Assembly: GCF_001592365.1 (NCBI RefSeq)
Contig: NZ_BCWU01000002.1
Span: forward strand, 248,001 to 312,000
Direction: 5' to 3'
DNA length: 64,000 nucleotides
Source: Gordonia hydrophobica NBRC 16057
GTDB taxonomy: Bacteria; Actinomycetota; Actinomycetes; Mycobacteriales; Mycobacteriaceae
Of the stretch, positions 1-8,834 are shown piece by piece. The notes beneath the pieces are model-generated. The model did not search any database, was not told where the DNA came from, and was given only the letters and a program-made list of their open reading frames with translations. The number at the start of each line of letters is the position of its first letter. Positions within the stretch are counted from its first letter, which is position 1. The translations under genes were made by a program, and so were the position numbers.

Positions 1-2
1 AG

Positions 3-1697
3 ACCACACCCGGCAAGCCGGTCGTGCTGCTGGTCCACGGATGGCCCGACAGCCATCACCTGTGGGATCTGGTGGCCCCGCAGTTGGCCGAGCACTATCG
101 GGTCTACGCCTACGACACCCGCGGCTTCGGGGAGAGTGATCGCCCCGCGCAGGTCGCCGCCTACCGCCTGGACACGCTGGCGGCGGACATGTTCGCCGTC
201 GCACGCGCCGTGAATTCCGCAGGGAAGACGCACATCGTCGCCCACGACTGGGGCTCGGTGCAGGCGTGGGAGACCGTCACCACCGAGGGCGCTGACGACG
301 CGATCGCGTCGTTCACCTCGGTCTCCGGTCCCAATCTCGATTTCCTCGGCGAATGGGCGCGAGGCAAGCTCGCCAACCCGACGCCGAGCAACATCGCCCA
401 GGCGCTGTCGCAGGTCGCCTCGTCGGCGTACACCGCGTTCTTCCAGGTTCCGGTCGCCTCCGACGCCTTCTTCCGCGCGTTCGGCTCCGACAAGGTGTGG
501 ACCGAGTTCCTCCACTTCATCGAGGGCACCCCGCGGGAGAACGCGACGTTCGGGCCCACGCTGCGCGACGACATGATCAACGGTCTCAAGCTGTATCGCG
601 CGAACATCCGCGGCAAGCTGGCGAGCCCGAAACCCCGTCCGACGCGCGTCCCGGTCCTCGAGATCGTCAACGACCACGACATCGCGCTGCGGCCGGCCAT
701 CTACGAGCGCACCCACACGCACGCTGCGAATCTGTGGCGCAAGCGCACGACGACGGGCCACTGGCTGCCGTACACCAACCCCGACTACCTCGCCACGACC
801 GCCATCGAGTTCATCGATGCCATCGAGAACGGCGCGTCGGGCACACCGAACACCATCGACCGCGCGCATGTCACCGGCCCCGCGGGCGACCTGATCGGCA
901 AACTCGCCGTCGTGACCGGTGCGGGCAGCGGCATCGGCCGCGAGACCGCCTACGCACTGGCCGACCTCGGGGCGGAGGTGGTCCTGGCCGACATCGACCT
1001 CGCCGCCGCAGAGGCGACCGCCACCGACTGCAAGGGCAAGGGCGTCCTCGCGACGGCGTATCGACTCGACGTCTCGAACACCGGGGCCGTGACCGAGTTC
1101 GCCGACCAGGTCCGCAACCTACACGGCGTCGCCGACATCGTCGTGAACAACGCGGGCATCGCGCTGGCGGGTTCGGCGCTGGCCGCGACCGACGAGCAGG
1201 TGGACCGACTGTTCGACATCAACCTCCGCGGCGTCATCAGCGGCAGCCGCGCCTTCGGTCGTCAGATGGTCGAGCGCGGCGCGGGCGGCCACATCGTGAA
1301 CCTGGCATCGGCGGCGGCCTTCACCCCGTCCCGCGACCTGGGGCTGTACTCGTCGAGCAAGGCGGGCGTCCTGATGTTCTCCGAGTCGCTGCGCGCCGAA
1401 CTGGCCGAGCACAAGATCGGCGTCACCGCGATCTGCCCCGGCATCGTCCACACCAACATCACGTCGAACGCGCAGTTCGCCGGCGCCGCCGACGAGGACG
1501 CGACCCGTGAGAAGGTCGACGGCTTCTACGCCAAGCGCAACTTCACGCCCGATCGTGTGGCCGCCGACATCGTCGCCGCCATCCGGAAGAACAAGGCCGT
1601 CGTTCCGGTGACGCCGGAGGCCGAGGTCGGCTACCGCGTCTACCGCTTCTTCCCCTGGGCGTCGCGCATCGGCGCCCGCCACAAGCTTGCCGACTGA
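3..1697 (+). CDS. ephD: EphD-like alpha/beta hydrolase-SDR fusion (5' end missing)
   Basis: This bifunctional protein has an alpha/beta-hydrolase half of the epoxide-hydrolase type followed by a short-chain dehydrogenase half. The frame is open from base 3, so the true start lies upstream of the window. Visible hydrolase motifs are VHGWPDSH, the nucleophile motif HDWGS and a late TTGHW histidine. The second half has the Rossmann motif TGAGSGIG, NNAG, and YSSSK with the catalytic Tyr and Lys. At about 565 visible residues it lacks only a few tens compared with mycobacterial EphD. Two oxidoreductase-related genes follow on the same strand, which suggests a lipid or xenobiotic oxidation cluster. 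The physiological substrate is not evident. Confidence 0.85.
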   Translation, partial: TTPGKPVVLLVHGWPDSHHLWDLVAPQLAEHYRVYAYDTRGFGESDRPAQVAAYRLDTLAADMFAVARAVNSAGKTHIVAHDWGSVQAWETVTTEGADDAIASFTSVSGPNLDFLGEWARGKLANPTPSNIAQALSQVASSAYTAFFQVPVASDAFFRAFGSDKVWTEFLHFIEGTPRENATFGPTLRDDMINGLKLYRANIRGKLASPKPRPTRVPVLEIVNDHDIALRPAIYERTHTHAANLWRKRTTTGHWLPYTNPDYLATTAIEFIDAIENGASGTPNTIDRAHVTGPAGDLIGKLAVVTGAGSGIGRETAYALADLGAEVVLADIDLAAAEATATDCKGKGVLATAYRLDVSNTGAVTEFADQVRNLHGVADIVVNNAGIALAGSALAATDEQVDRLFDINLRGVISGSRAFGRQMVERGAGGHIVNLASAAAFTPSRDLGLYSSSKAGVLMFSESLRAELAEHKIGVTAICPGIVHTNITSNAQFAGAADEDATREKVDGFYAKRNFTPDRVAADIVAAIRKNKAVVPVTPEAEVGYRVYRFFPWASRIGARHKLAD

Positions 1698-1737
1698 GCA
1701 CGACGAACCGACAATACGAGTACACCGGAGGATAGAC

Positions 1738-2646
1738 ATGACTACTGAAGCAACTCGCTCGACCGTCGAGACCGACCCCGGCAAGGTCGAACTCCACGCC
1801 CGGAACGTCGCCTTCGACTTGACGAACGCTCCGCTGCACTGGATCCCGAATCACCCCATGTCGTCGAACATGATCACGGTGCTGAACCTGCTGCTCCCCG
1901 AGGGCGAGCGCTGGTTCGTCGAGACCTTCAACGAGGCGCTGCCGCTGATCAAGGACGAGGCACTCGCCGCGGACATGCGCGGCTTCGTCGGCCAGGAGGC
2001 GATGCACGCGGAGGTCCACGACCGCGCCGTCGAGAGTTGGCTGCGCGGTCACGGGATCGATCCGACCGGCTACCTGAAACAGATGGAGTGGATCTTCCAC
2101 AAGGTCCTCGGCCCCCGCGACGGCACGCCCGAGAACAAGCAGAAGCACTTGATCGAACGCCTGTGGTTGATCGCGGCGATCGAGCACTACACGGCGCTCC
2201 TCGGCGACTTCGCACTCAACTGCACGTGGACCGAGAACGGCGCCGATCCGAACATGGCCGACATGTTCACCTGGCACGGCGCCGAAGAGGTGGAGCACCG
2301 CGCGGTGGCGCACGACGCCGCCTCGTACTTCGCCGACAGCCCGCTCCGCCGCGCCCGCGCGATGAGTCTGGCGCTCCCGTTCCTGGTCTGGCTGCTGGCC
2401 CGCGGTTTCCGCTTCATCAACAGCCAGGACCCGTCGATCGCCGACCAGAGCATCCCCGCCAAGGGCAAGCTCTACCTCGGCAGCTACTTCCGTGATTCGC
2501 GGATCGGCGTCTTCCCGAAGATCTCGAAACTCGCCGTCGCGACGATCGCCTACTTCAAGCCCGGATTCGCGCCGACCGACATCGGCGACACCGCCCAGGC
2601 CGTGGCCTTCTTGGCGTCGTCTCCCGGGGCACGACGAGCGGCGTGA
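1738..2646 (+). CDS. Metal-dependent hydrolase (PF10118-like)
   Basis: A 302-residue protein resembling the uncharacterised 'predicted metal-dependent hydrolase' family (PF10118). It has conserved acidic and histidine pairs in helices: GQEAMHAEVHD, AAIEHYTALLG and WHGAEEVEHR. This helical Glu/His pattern suggests a di-metal centre. I chose the ATG at 1738 because GGAGG precedes it by a few bases; an upstream in-frame GTG at 1687 lies inside the previous gene. Its stop overlaps the start of the next gene (GTGA), so the two are translationally coupled. Pairing with a ferredoxin reductase suggests a redox function, but the reaction is unknown. Confidence 0.75.
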   Translation: MTTEATRSTVETDPGKVELHARNVAFDLTNAPLHWIPNHPMSSNMITVLNLLLPEGERWFVETFNEALPLIKDEALAADMRGFVGQEAMHAEVHDRAVESWLRGHGIDPTGYLKQMEWIFHKVLGPRDGTPENKQKHLIERLWLIAAIEHYTALLGDFALNCTWTENGADPNMADMFTWHGAEEVEHRAVAHDAASYFADSPLRRARAMSLALPFLVWLLARGFRFINSQDPSIADQSIPAKGKLYLGSYFRDSRIGVFPKISKLAVATIAYFKPGFAPTDIGDTAQAVAFLASSPGARRAA

Positions 2647-3779
2647 CCATCATGACCAGCGAGTCGTCCCGTCACCTGACCGACCTCTCCACCGAGCCGC
2701 CGCACCTGTACGGACGCTATCGACGCGACCCGCTGATGCGTCTGCTGACCGGCATCGGCAAGTACTGGTTTCCGATCTGGCGGCCGCTGGCGCCCTTGCA
2801 CGACCGTTCCGCCGACGACGGCATCCTGACGCTCGACATCGTCGACCGCGAGGTGGTCGCGGTCGACGAGAACGTGATCGCGCTGACCTTCGCCGCCCCG
2901 GACCACTCGATCCTCCCCGAGTGGCATCCGGGCGCTCACCTGGACCTGATGCTTCCCTCCGGCCGGATGCGCGAGTACTCGCTGTGCGGCGACCCCGGCG
3001 ATCGGCGGACCTACCGGATCGCGGTGCGCCGCATCCCGGACGGCGGCGGCGGATCGATCGAGGTGCACGACACGCTCCGCGTCGGGGACTCGATCCAGAT
3101 CAAGGGACCGCGCAACGCGTTCCCGATGGTGCTGCCCGGCTTCGGGTCGTCGTCGCGCCGACTGCGCTTCATCGCCGCGGGCATCGGCATCACCCCGATC
3201 CTGCCGATGCTGGCGATGGTCGACCGGTACGGCCTGGACTGGACCATGGTCTATTGCGGACGGACGGCGGACTCCATTCCGTTCATCGACGAGTTGGCCC
3301 GCTACGGCGACAAGGTCACGGTGCGCACCGACGATGTGGACGGACTGCCGAGCATGGCCGATCTGGTGGGTCCGACGCCCGACGCCGACGCCGCGCTGTC
3401 GGTGTACTGCTGCGGTCCGGTGCCGATGCTCGAGGCATTGCGCGTCCACCTGGCCGACCGCGACGACATCGAGTTGCATTTCGAGCGCTTCTCGCCGCCG
3501 CCGATCCTCGACGGCACCGAGTTCACCGTGGAGATCGCGTCGACCGGCCACCGCGAGACGGTCGCCGCCGACGAGTCGGTGCTCACGGCGTTGCGGCGCG
3601 TCGATCCGGCCGTCCCGTACTCCTGCCAGCAGGGTTTCTGCGGAACCTGTCGCATGCGGACCACCGCGGGCGACGTCGATCATCGTGATTCGTTGCTCAC
3701 CGAGCCGGAGCGCGACGAGGGCTGGTTCCTGCCCTGCATCTCGCGGTGCGATTCGGAGTCGCTGACCGTCGACATGTGA
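2643..3779 (+). CDS. PDR/VanB-type oxidoreductase with C-terminal 2Fe-2S domain
   Basis: A 378-residue NAD(P)H-dependent flavin reductase of the phthalate dioxygenase reductase type. It passes electrons from NAD(P)H through flavin to its own plant-type 2Fe-2S cluster. Motifs in order are the flavin-binding REYSLCG, the nucleotide-binding GIGITPI and CCGP, and the cluster ligands in CQQGFCGTC with a later LPC. The GTG start at 2643 overlaps the upstream stop by four bases; an ATG three codons on (2652) is the alternative. The likely partner is the hydrolase-like protein just upstream or an oxygenase encoded elsewhere. Confidence 0.85.
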   Translation: MTIMTSESSRHLTDLSTEPPHLYGRYRRDPLMRLLTGIGKYWFPIWRPLAPLHDRSADDGILTLDIVDREVVAVDENVIALTFAAPDHSILPEWHPGAHLDLMLPSGRMREYSLCGDPGDRRTYRIAVRRIPDGGGGSIEVHDTLRVGDSIQIKGPRNAFPMVLPGFGSSSRRLRFIAAGIGITPILPMLAMVDRYGLDWTMVYCGRTADSIPFIDELARYGDKVTVRTDDVDGLPSMADLVGPTPDADAALSVYCCGPVPMLEALRVHLADRDDIELHFERFSPPPILDGTEFTVEIASTGHRETVAADESVLTALRRVDPAVPYSCQQGFCGTCRMRTTAGDVDHRDSLLTEPERDEGWFLPCISRCDSESLTVDM

Positions 3780-3822
3780 GCGCCGCCCCGCGGGCGTGCC
3801 GCGATTTGGGACAATGCTGGTC

Positions 3823-4593
3823 ATGACCGAGTACCGAATCGACGATCTGGCGCGTGCCGCGGGAACCACGACGCGCAATGTGCGGGGTTACCAGGATCGC
3901 GGCTTGATTCCGCGGCCGGTGCGGCGCGGTCGGATCGCGATCTACGGTGACGAGCATCTGGCGAAGCTCCGGGTCATCAACGACCTGCTGGCGCGCGGTT
4001 TCACGATGACGCACATCGGTGAGTTCTTCACCCGCGTCCAGACCGGCGACGACATCGCCGAATCGCTCGGACTGCGCGAGGCCGTGTCACGCCCGTGGTC
4101 GCAGACCGCGACGGAGACGGTGTCCGCGGACGCCCTCTTCGACCGCCTGAACACCAGCGATCCGCAGTTGCTCGGAATGCTGGAGGAGTTCGGACTCATC
4201 GAACCGATCGGCGACGACGAGAGCCCCGCGCAGTACGAGATCAAAGACGTCGAGACCATCGAGGCCTATCAGCGGCTGATGCAGATCGGCGTGCCGCTCC
4301 CCTACATCCTCGGGTTGCAGCGCCAGCTCGACGAGGACATGGGCCGTGCCGCGCGGACCCTGGTGAGCGCCGGCCGTCGTGCAGTCACCGAGGGCCGGTT
4401 CGACGGCTGGATCCCGGAGAAGGGCGCCGAGTCGGACTGGGCGTCGACGTTCATCAACGAACTGCGCACCACCGGCCGCATCGCCGCCCACAACACGCTG
4501 TATCGGGCGCTCGACCGCGAACTCGCGCGCCAGCTCGACGACTACCTGAACGTCGCGCAGAGCCGTCGAGAGCAGCGCATCGCGTCTGAGTAG
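3823..4593 (+). CDS. MerR-family transcriptional regulator
   Basis: A 256-residue regulator. Its N-terminus (YRIDDLARAAGTTTRNVRGY, then the YGDEHLAKLRVI wing) is a MerR winged-helix domain. The C-terminal two thirds are long and helical with no metal-binding cysteines, so it probably senses an organic ligand or partner rather than a metal. I prefer the ATG at 3823, which starts just before the helix-turn-helix; an in-frame ATG at 3814 and a GTG at 3796 add unconserved residues. It lies 43 bases downstream of the reductase gene on the same strand and may control the preceding cluster; this is inferred from position only. Confidence 0.8.
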   Translation: MTEYRIDDLARAAGTTTRNVRGYQDRGLIPRPVRRGRIAIYGDEHLAKLRVINDLLARGFTMTHIGEFFTRVQTGDDIAESLGLREAVSRPWSQTATETVSADALFDRLNTSDPQLLGMLEEFGLIEPIGDDESPAQYEIKDVETIEAYQRLMQIGVPLPYILGLQRQLDEDMGRAARTLVSAGRRAVTEGRFDGWIPEKGAESDWASTFINELRTTGRIAAHNTLYRALDRELARQLDDYLNVAQSRREQRIASE

Positions 4594-4597
4594 GCGC

Positions 4598-5728
4598 TCA
4601 GCCGATCACGATCGGCGGCAGACCCGGGATCGGGTTCGGAATCGTGCGCCGTTTGGCTCGGGTCGGTGCGGGCGGTTGGGGCCCCGGCTTCGCCTCGGTC
4701 GGCCGCTCCGTCGTGGTCGACGGCGGCGGCGGTGGTGGTGGCGGTGGTGTGCTGTACGACGACATCGGCGCTCGCGCGGCCTCCAGATCGGCCGGATTCA
4801 CCATCCCGTCCACGTGTTCCGGTTCCGGTCCCGACGAGGTGGGTGACGGCGTCGACGTGCTGGTCGTCGCCGCATCCCGCTCGGGTCCACTGCTTTCGTG
4901 CGCGTTCATCGCCAGTGCGACGCCGCCGCCCCCGATGCCCAACATGATCACGATGCCCAGCGCCACCACTCGGCCGCGCAGGCCCTGCGGGGTCGGCGGT
5001 TCCGCGGGTTCGGCCGGGGCATCGCCGATCGGGACGTCGTGCCCGACGTCGAGCGGATTGCCGAACCGATCGAGCCCGTAGTCGGCAGGGTCGACGAGCG
5101 CGGGATTGTCTCCGGTGCCCTCCCACGCGCGGATCTCGGGCGGTGCCGCCACCGGTGCGAGCAGATCGGTCGGGCGGTCGTCGCCGCCGAACGTCGCCGG
5201 GAACGGATCGCCCGGAAGCAGGACGGAGAAGCCGCGTTCGGTCAGCGCCTCCCACAGACCGGGCCAGGCGTCGTGCCCCGGTCCCAGCAGGATCGCGTCG
5301 ACGGGCTCGGGACCGGCCAACTCCACCACCATGCCGTGCGCACGGTTGGCTTCGGGGACAGTGGCCTCGATGACCTCGTCGAGGCTCAGGCGGACCAGTC
5401 GCAGCAGTTCGAAACCCATGGTCAGCGAGCTGTCGTGGTCGACGAGGGCGCGCCGCCCCCGAGCCACCACCGCCACCAGCTCTCCGAACGCGTCCGGCGA
5501 CGCGGCCTCCACTGATCCGGTGTCCCGCAGGTAGGCGGCGATGCGTGCGTCCAGGACCTCCGGCCGGATGCGGGATTCGGTCGTCGACCGCACCGTCACC
5601 CCGGCGACCACGCGGCCCGCCCACAGTCCGGTGTCGCCGAAGTCGAGGGCGATGATCGCACCGCTCGGATCGTCGGGCAGGTCGAAATCGCGCAGCCACG
5701 ACGGCTGCGAACTGAATGGACTCGTCAC
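4598..5728 (-). CDS. Single-pass membrane protein with actin/Hsp70-like N-terminal motif
   Basis: A 376-residue protein of unknown function. The first ~230 residues are cytoplasmic and begin with IIALDFGDTGLWAG, which resembles the phosphate-1 loop of actin/Hsp70-fold proteins. One membrane segment follows (VVALGIVIMLGIGGGG, about residues 260-280). The rest is a Ser/Thr/Pro-rich outer tail with a run of nine prolines. The GTG at 5728 is preceded by a strong GAGGAGG, which decides the start; the frame is open further upstream. The layout recalls mycobacterial type VII secretion-associated or cell-wall proteins, but I cannot assign a family. It is next to dcd on the same strand. Confidence 0.6.
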   Translation of the reverse strand: MTSPFSSQPSWLRDFDLPDDPSGAIIALDFGDTGLWAGRVVAGVTVRSTTESRIRPEVLDARIAAYLRDTGSVEAASPDAFGELVAVVARGRRALVDHDSSLTMGFELLRLVRLSLDEVIEATVPEANRAHGMVVELAGPEPVDAILLGPGHDAWPGLWEALTERGFSVLLPGDPFPATFGGDDRPTDLLAPVAAPPEIRAWEGTGDNPALVDPADYGLDRFGNPLDVGHDVPIGDAPAEPAEPPTPQGLRGRVVALGIVIMLGIGGGGVALAMNAHESSGPERDAATTSTSTPSPTSSGPEPEHVDGMVNPADLEAARAPMSSYSTPPPPPPPPPSTTTERPTEAKPGPQPPAPTRAKRRTIPNPIPGLPPIVIG

Positions 5729-5769
5729 GACGACCTCCTCCCCTGGCTGCGCCGCTTCTCTGCTGTCCG

Positions 5770-6336
5770 CTACTTCGCGAAGTTCAGATAGGCTTTCGAC
5801 GGCGTCGGACCGCGCTGGCCCTGGTACTTGGAGCCGACGGCCGCACTGCCGTACGGGCTCTCCGCCGGACTCGACAGACGGAACAGGCACAACTGGCCGA
5901 TCTTCATACCCGGCCACAGCGTGATCGGCAGGTTGGCGACATTGGAGAGTTCGAGGGTGATGTGGCCGGAGAAGCCCGGATCGATGAAGCCCGCGGTGGA
6001 GTGCGTCAGGAGCCCGAGGCGGCCGAGCGACGACTTGCCCTCCAGGCGGCCGGCGAGGTCGTCGGGCAGCGAGCAGACCTCGCGCGTGGAACCGAGGACG
6101 AATTCGCCGGGGTGGAGCACGAACGGCTCCCCGTCGGCGGGCTCGACGAGCGTCGTCAACTCGTCCTGCCGCTGCGCCGGATCGATGTGGGTGTACTTGG
6201 TGTTGTTGAAGACCCGGAACAGCGAGTCCAGGCGCACGTCGACGCTCGACGGTTGGACCAGCCCCGGGTCGAACGGGTCGATACCGAGACGTCCAGCGTC
6301 GATCTCGGCACGAATATCACGGTCGGAAAGCAGCAC
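5770..6336 (-). CDS. dcd: dCTP deaminase
   Basis: A 188-residue protein of full family length. It deaminates dCTP to dUTP, and actinobacterial relatives often also hydrolyse this to dUMP, feeding thymidylate synthesis. The N-terminus [21 protein letters not shown], the catalytic-site [10 protein letters not shown] and the C-terminal YQGQRGPT lid are diagnostic. The start is GTG at 6336. The frame stays open upstream through the 33-bp repeats because their period is a multiple of three, but that extension is unlike any Dcd and I reject it. The repeat tract begins about 20 bases upstream of this start, so it may sit in the promoter region. Confidence 0.93.
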   Translation of the reverse strand: MLLSDRDIRAEIDAGRLGIDPFDPGLVQPSSVDVRLDSLFRVFNNTKYTHIDPAQRQDELTTLVEPADGEPFVLHPGEFVLGSTREVCSLPDDLAGRLEGKSSLGRLGLLTHSTAGFIDPGFSGHITLELSNVANLPITLWPGMKIGQLCLFRLSSPAESPYGSAAVGSKYQGQRGPTPSKAYLNFAK

Positions 6337-6357
6337 GTCGCCCAGGATAGTCGACTT

Positions 6358-6709
6358 CCCACGCTGGTCGAGTTCCACCTGCGAGCGCTCCCCACGCTGG
6401 TCGAGTCCCACCTGCGAGCGCTCCCCACGCTGGTCGAGTCCCGCCTGCGACCGCTCCCCACGCTGGTCGAGTCCCACCTGCGACCGCTCCCCACGCTGGT
6501 CGAGTCCCGCCTGCGACCGCTCCCCACGCTGGTCGAGTCCCGCCTGCGACCGCTCCCCACGCTGGTCGAGTCCCGCCTGCGACCGCTCCCCACGCTGGTC
6601 GAGTCCCGCCTGCGACCGCTCCCCACGCTGGTCGAGTCCCGCCTGCGACCGCTCCCCACGCTGGTCGAGTCCCGCCTGCGAGCGGAGCGAGCACGCGGTT
6701 ATCGAGACC
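6358..6709 (+). repeat. Ten 33-bp tandem repeats with a REP-like tail
   Basis: Ten contiguous 33-bp units, each starting CCCCACGCTGGTCGAGT and continuing with a CC(A/G)CCTGCGA(G/C)CGCT-type half. They are phased exactly every 33 bases from 6361 to 6658. The last unit runs into GAGCGGAGCGAGCACGC and ends in ATCGAGACC. The same head and tail recur at 32,116-32,357 and 62,181-62,238 in the same orientation, so this is an amplified copy of a dispersed intergenic element. It lies between the iron-binding protein gene and dcd, both on the minus strand. Bases 6710-6778 show nothing further. Confidence 0.95.
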
Positions 6710-6778
6710 GCCGCGACGTCGCAGGCTTCGACACGGCGCGCCTGAGCCCGACCGCCACCGGCATCAATCGCGAGCGGA

Positions 6779-7696
6779 TCAGAACGTCGGCAACTGCGGA
6801 ACCAGCTTCTCGGCGACCCACGCGAGGGTCACCGGGTTCGGCATCGACATGGCCTGCCCCAGGCTCTGGCCGACCGTGACGACGTGGTTCTCGCGGGTCA
6901 CGTTGAGCGCGCGGAAGGGGGCGTCGTTGGCGACGTCGACGTCGTAGTCCAGGTACACCATCATGTCGACGTCGCCGAGGATCGCGAGGTTCTCCGCGGA
7001 CACCTCGGTGTAGAAGGCCTTGCCTGCGAGCTCTTCGACGCGGGGCAGCGGCGGGATGCCGAGTTCCTGCATGGTCTGCCCACGGCCGTCGCTGAGCGCG
7101 TACGCGTACAGCGCACCGTCGGATTTCGGCAGCACCACGACCCCGGTGTGCTTGGCGAGGTCGGGACGGTCGACCGCCACCTGCTTCAGCGTCGCTTCGG
7201 TCTTGGCGATGAGTTCGTCGCCCTCGGACGCCTTGTCGACGCCGGCGGCGATCGCCTTCACCTGCTCTCGCCACGGCACGCCCCACGCCTCGAAGCCTGC
7301 GGGGCGACGGACCACCCGTGCGATCTCCTCGAGCTTGGCGTAGGTGGCGTCGTCGTAGCCGGTGTTGACCGCGACGATCACGTCCGGCCGCGCGGCGGCG
7401 ATCTTCTCGATCGCCTCACTCGACATCTCGGACCCGCTGTCTTGAATCAGCGTCGGCGTGCTGGTCAGCAGCGGTTTAGCCCATTCGCCGACCACCTCGG
7501 TCGCATTCTTCGACCACGGTGCGACGGCGACCGGTTGGATGCCGAGACTCAGCAGCGTGTCGACGTCGCCGAACCCGATCGACGCGACGCGCAGCGCGTC
7601 GCCCGACTCGTCGGAACTGTCGGAGCCGCAGCCGGCGAGTCCGACCACGGCGACCGCCGCAACGACCACCGCGACCAGACGTGCGCGCAAACGCAT
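6779..7696 (-). CDS. Siderophore-iron ABC transporter binding lipoprotein
   Basis: A 305-residue lipoprotein that captures ferric siderophores outside the membrane for the FecCD-type permeases encoded divergently. The signal peptide ends in the lipobox LAGC (about residues 20-23). The mature part is a FepB-type periplasmic-binding fold with motifs such as [24 protein letters not shown] and [11 protein letters not shown]. The ATG at 7696 has AGGAGG just upstream; in-frame codons further up cross the divergent promoter and are rejected. An iron-box-like palindrome lies 30 bases upstream of the start. The specific siderophore cannot be read from the sequence. Confidence 0.88.
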   Translation of the reverse strand: MRLRARLVAVVVAAVAVVGLAGCGSDSSDESGDALRVASIGFGDVDTLLSLGIQPVAVAPWSKNATEVVGEWAKPLLTSTPTLIQDSGSEMSSEAIEKIAAARPDVIVAVNTGYDDATYAKLEEIARVVRRPAGFEAWGVPWREQVKAIAAGVDKASEGDELIAKTEATLKQVAVDRPDLAKHTGVVVLPKSDGALYAYALSDGRGQTMQELGIPPLPRVEELAGKAFYTEVSAENLAILGDVDMMVYLDYDVDVANDAPFRALNVTRENHVVTVGQSLGQAMSMPNPVTLAWVAEKLVPQLPTF

Positions 7697-7725
7697 GGGG
7701 ACCTCCTGTGAGAAGACAAGGAGAA

Positions 7726-7744
7726 TGAGGTTAGCATTACCAAC
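7726..7744. promoter_or_regulatory. Candidate IdeR/DtxR iron box
   Basis: TGAGGTTAGCATTACCAAC matches the mycobacterial IdeR consensus TTAGGTTAGSCTAACCTAA at about 14 of 19 positions. It lies between the divergent binding-protein and permease genes, where a repressor bound with Fe(II) could shut off both. It almost touches the permease start at 7746. Confidence 0.6.
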
Positions 7745-7745
7745 T

Positions 7746-8834
7746 ATGACATTGGCCGAGCTGCCTACCGCACGCGGCGCTGCTGCGGATGCGACTCCGG
7801 GCGCCGCCGCTCGTCGTCGGCGACTGCTGGGACTCGCGGCGCTCCTCGTCGCGCTGATCGGCGCCGCGGTCGCGTCGATCCTGGTGGGATCCAACATGAT
7901 CTCGCCGTCGTTGATCTGGCAGGGGCTGTGGCACCCGTACACCACCGACACCGTGCCCGCGGATCCATTGCTGAATCAGGCCGCGATCATCGCGCAGACC
8001 GGTCGCGTGCCCCGCACCCTCCTATCGTTGGTCGTCGGCATGGCGCTCGGTGTGGCGGGCGCGCTGATGCAGGGACACACGCGCAACCCCATCGCCGACC
8101 CCGGCCTGCTCGGCGTCACCCAGGGCGCGGCGCTCGCCGTGGTCCTCGCGATCTACCTCGTCGGAATCACCTCGCCGATGCAGTACGTGTGGTTCGCGTT
8201 CGCGGGCGCGGCCGTCGCCTCGGTGGTCGTGTTCGGCCTCTCCAGCATCGGCGGGGCGGCGGCGTCACCGCTGACTCTGGTGCTCGCAGGCACCGGCGTC
8301 GCCTTCTTTCTCAGCGCGATGACCTCGGCCGTCGCCCTCAGCGACGAACGCTCACTCGACGCCCTCCGCTTCTGGAACGCCGGGTCCGTCGCGGGCCGCG
8401 GCTACGACGTCCTGCTGGCGACCGTGCCGTTCATCGTGATCGGACTGGTGCTCGCCGTGGTGAACTCGCCCGCGCTGAACCTGCTGAATCTGGGCGACGA
8501 CGTTGCCCGCGGCCTCGGTCAGAACGTCGACGCGGCGCGCTCGATCGGAATTCTGGCGATCACCCTGCTGGCCGGTGCGGGCACCGCGGCCTGCGGCAGC
8601 ATCGCGTTCCTCGGCCTGGTGGTGCCGCACGTCGCCCGGTTCATCACCGGCCCCGATCACCGCTGGCTGATCCCGTACTCGGCGCTGTCCGGCGCGCTGA
8701 TCCTGATGCTCGCCGACGTCGTCGGACGCCTCGTCGCCTGGCCGGGCGAGTTGGAGGCCGGCATCGTGGTCTCGCTCGTCGGCGCGCCGTGCTTCGTCGC
8801 ACTGGTGTGGTGGAAGCGGGCGGTGCGACTGTGA
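7746..8834 (+). CDS. FecCD-family iron-siderophore permease, subunit 1
   Basis: A 362-residue polytopic membrane protein of the FecCD/BtuC type, one half of the transmembrane channel for ferric siderophores. It shows the family motifs RVPRTL, ALMQGHTRNPIADPGLLGV, LGDDVARGLGQNV and GLVVPHVAR. The start is uncertain. ATG 7746 follows the iron box directly; ATG 7725 is in frame but sits too close to the AAGGAG at 7718. A leaderless transcript from 7746 is possible. The next permease gene overlaps its stop (GTGA), so the genes form a tight operon. Confidence 0.88.
   Translation: MTLAELPTARGAAADATPGAAARRRRLLGLAALLVALIGAAVASILVGSNMISPSLIWQGLWHPYTTDTVPADPLLNQAAIIAQTGRVPRTLLSLVVGMALGVAGALMQGHTRNPIADPGLLGVTQGAALAVVLAIYLVGITSPMQYVWFAFAGAAVASVVVFGLSSIGGAAASPLTLVLAGTGVAFFLSAMTSAVALSDERSLDALRFWNAGSVAGRGYDVLLATVPFIVIGLVLAVVNSPALNLLNLGDDVARGLGQNVDAARSIGILAITLLAGAGTAACGSIAFLGLVVPHVARFITGPDHRWLIPYSALSGALILMLADVVGRLVAWPGELEAGIVVSLVGAPCFVALVWWKRAVRL

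Noticed and set aside
6337..6477. N-terminal extension of Dcd through the repeats
   Set aside because: Family length and the [11 protein letters not shown] start place the start at 6336; the extension is repeat translation.
6358..6709. Possible CRISPR array or an 11-residue-repeat protein ([11 protein letters not shown] on +, QRGERSQ-type on -)
   Set aside because: Units are contiguous with no unique spacers and no cas genes are present. The open frames are a by-product of a 33-base period, and no start or ribosome site supports a protein.
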